From JBGAWK01 sp044227665 (GTDB lineage Bacteria; Bacteroidota; Bacteroidia; Chitinophagales; JADIYW01), in NCBI GenBank assembly GCA_044227665.1, contig JBGAWK010000009.1:1-64000 (forward strand): 64,000 nucleotides of DNA, in the 5' to 3' direction. This document shows positions 63,849 to 64,000 of this stretch, one piece after another; positions within the stretch are counted from its first letter, which is position 1; each line of letters opens with the position of its first letter. The notes under the pieces are model-generated. The model was not told where the DNA came from. It worked only from the letters and a program-made list of their open reading frames with translations, and did no database searches. A program made the translations under genes and the position numbers.

Positions 63849-63960
63849 TTCCCCACATATACCAACATCCTGTTGAAAATTATATGAGAGATTTTCTCAA
63901 TACGTGAATTAGTTTTATAAACCGATTTGGGGAATTTAAAGGTTTTTAACACATATTGAA

Positions 63961-64000
63961 ATGGAAAAAGTCACTATAAGCAATGCAGTAAATACAGAAA
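63961..64000 (+). CDS. Start of an unidentified gene (runs off the window)
   Basis: ATG 63961 opens a frame reading MEKVTISNAVNTE to the window edge. Thirteen residues are too few to identify it. The nearest promoter-like box upstream is TATTTTTG at 63743, which would give a leader of about 200 nt. Confidence 0.5.
   Translation, partial: MEKVTISNAVNTE

Noticed and set aside
63701..63952. 83-codon open frame on the minus strand after dtd
   Set aside because: It overlaps the dtd end, has no promoter box, shows no recognisable domain and lies in AT-rich leader-like DNA.
1..64000. CRISPR arrays, rRNA genes, insertion sequences, replication origin
   Set aside because: Reading both strands I saw no spaced direct repeats, rRNA segments, transposase genes with terminal repeats, or dnaA-box clusters.

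Overview
The window is about 64 kb of a low-GC (by eye high-30s %) chromosome from a member of the Bacteroidota. The evidence is a C-terminal type IX secretion (T9SS) sorting domain, a Bacteroidota-style tRNA-guanine transglycosylase and L32, DUF3078, DUF3109 and WG-repeat proteins, a three-gene succinate dehydrogenase/fumarate reductase of the Bacteroides type, a fused IcmF-type acyl-CoA mutase, a GGGP synthase, and recurrent TAnnTTTG promoter boxes in place of E. coli-like ones. Housekeeping genes are dense, overlap often (ATGA and TAATG junctions) and switch strand frequently. I cannot name the genus; a Chitinophagales- or Saprospirales-like lineage is a guess.

Layout. 1-560: an RHS-core fragment, a 10-N assembly gap and a short GC-rich segment. 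560-7.2 kb: accC, an LptF/G permease with tgt, a GT2 glycosyltransferase with an ECF sigma factor, and icd. 7.2-9.3 kb: a catalytically degenerate tyrosine recombinase homologue and two envelope genes. 9.3-13.4 kb: DPP-IV-like peptidase, DUF3078 protein, MscS channel. 13.4-15.3 kb: a cold-shock-like unit (long leader, RhlE-type helicase, cold-shock-domain protein). 15.6-20.1 kb: CPBP protease, tRNA-Asn, PfkB kinase, alkyladenine glycosylase, RsmI-like methylase, DUF3109 protein, YgjP-like metallopeptidase. 20.1-25.2 kb, minus strand: NfeD-FloA and SdhCAB. 25.4-30.3 kb: OmpA-family protein and a single-chain restriction-modification-specificity protein of 1226 aa, the clearest accessory gene. 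30.5-37.5 kb: tatC, rpiB, radical SAM/SPASM protein, an alpha-helical orphan, and a T9SS-exported protein. 37.5-44.1 kb: SNF2 ATPase coupled to a small membrane protein, an orphan lipoprotein, GGGP synthase, rsgA, and a metY gene broken by one missing base. 44.1-55.2 kb: amidase, two exported proteins (one with WG repeats), uvrA, serine hydrolase, TSUP transporter with a tandem operator-like element, MazG-like enzyme, di-heme peroxidase. 55.3-64 kb: ruvB, DUF177-rpmF-efp-accB-miaB, icmF, dtd, and the start of one more gene.

How the genes fit together. Central metabolism (icd, sdhCAB, accB/accC, icmF), translation and RNA maintenance (tgt, miaB, efp, rpmF, rsgA, dtd, RhlE), DNA repair (uvrA, ruvB, alkyladenine glycosylase) and envelope biogenesis (LptF/G, tatC, T9SS cargo, OmpA, FloA/NfeD) account for most of the window. 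The parts that ordinary housekeeping does not explain are the dead recombinase with intact expression signals, the one-gene RM system, the SNF2 plus membrane protein pair, the operator pair over the TSUP promoter, the 230-nt leader of the helicase unit, and repeated promoter placement that predicts leaderless mRNAs. All calls come from reading the sequence; no database search was run.
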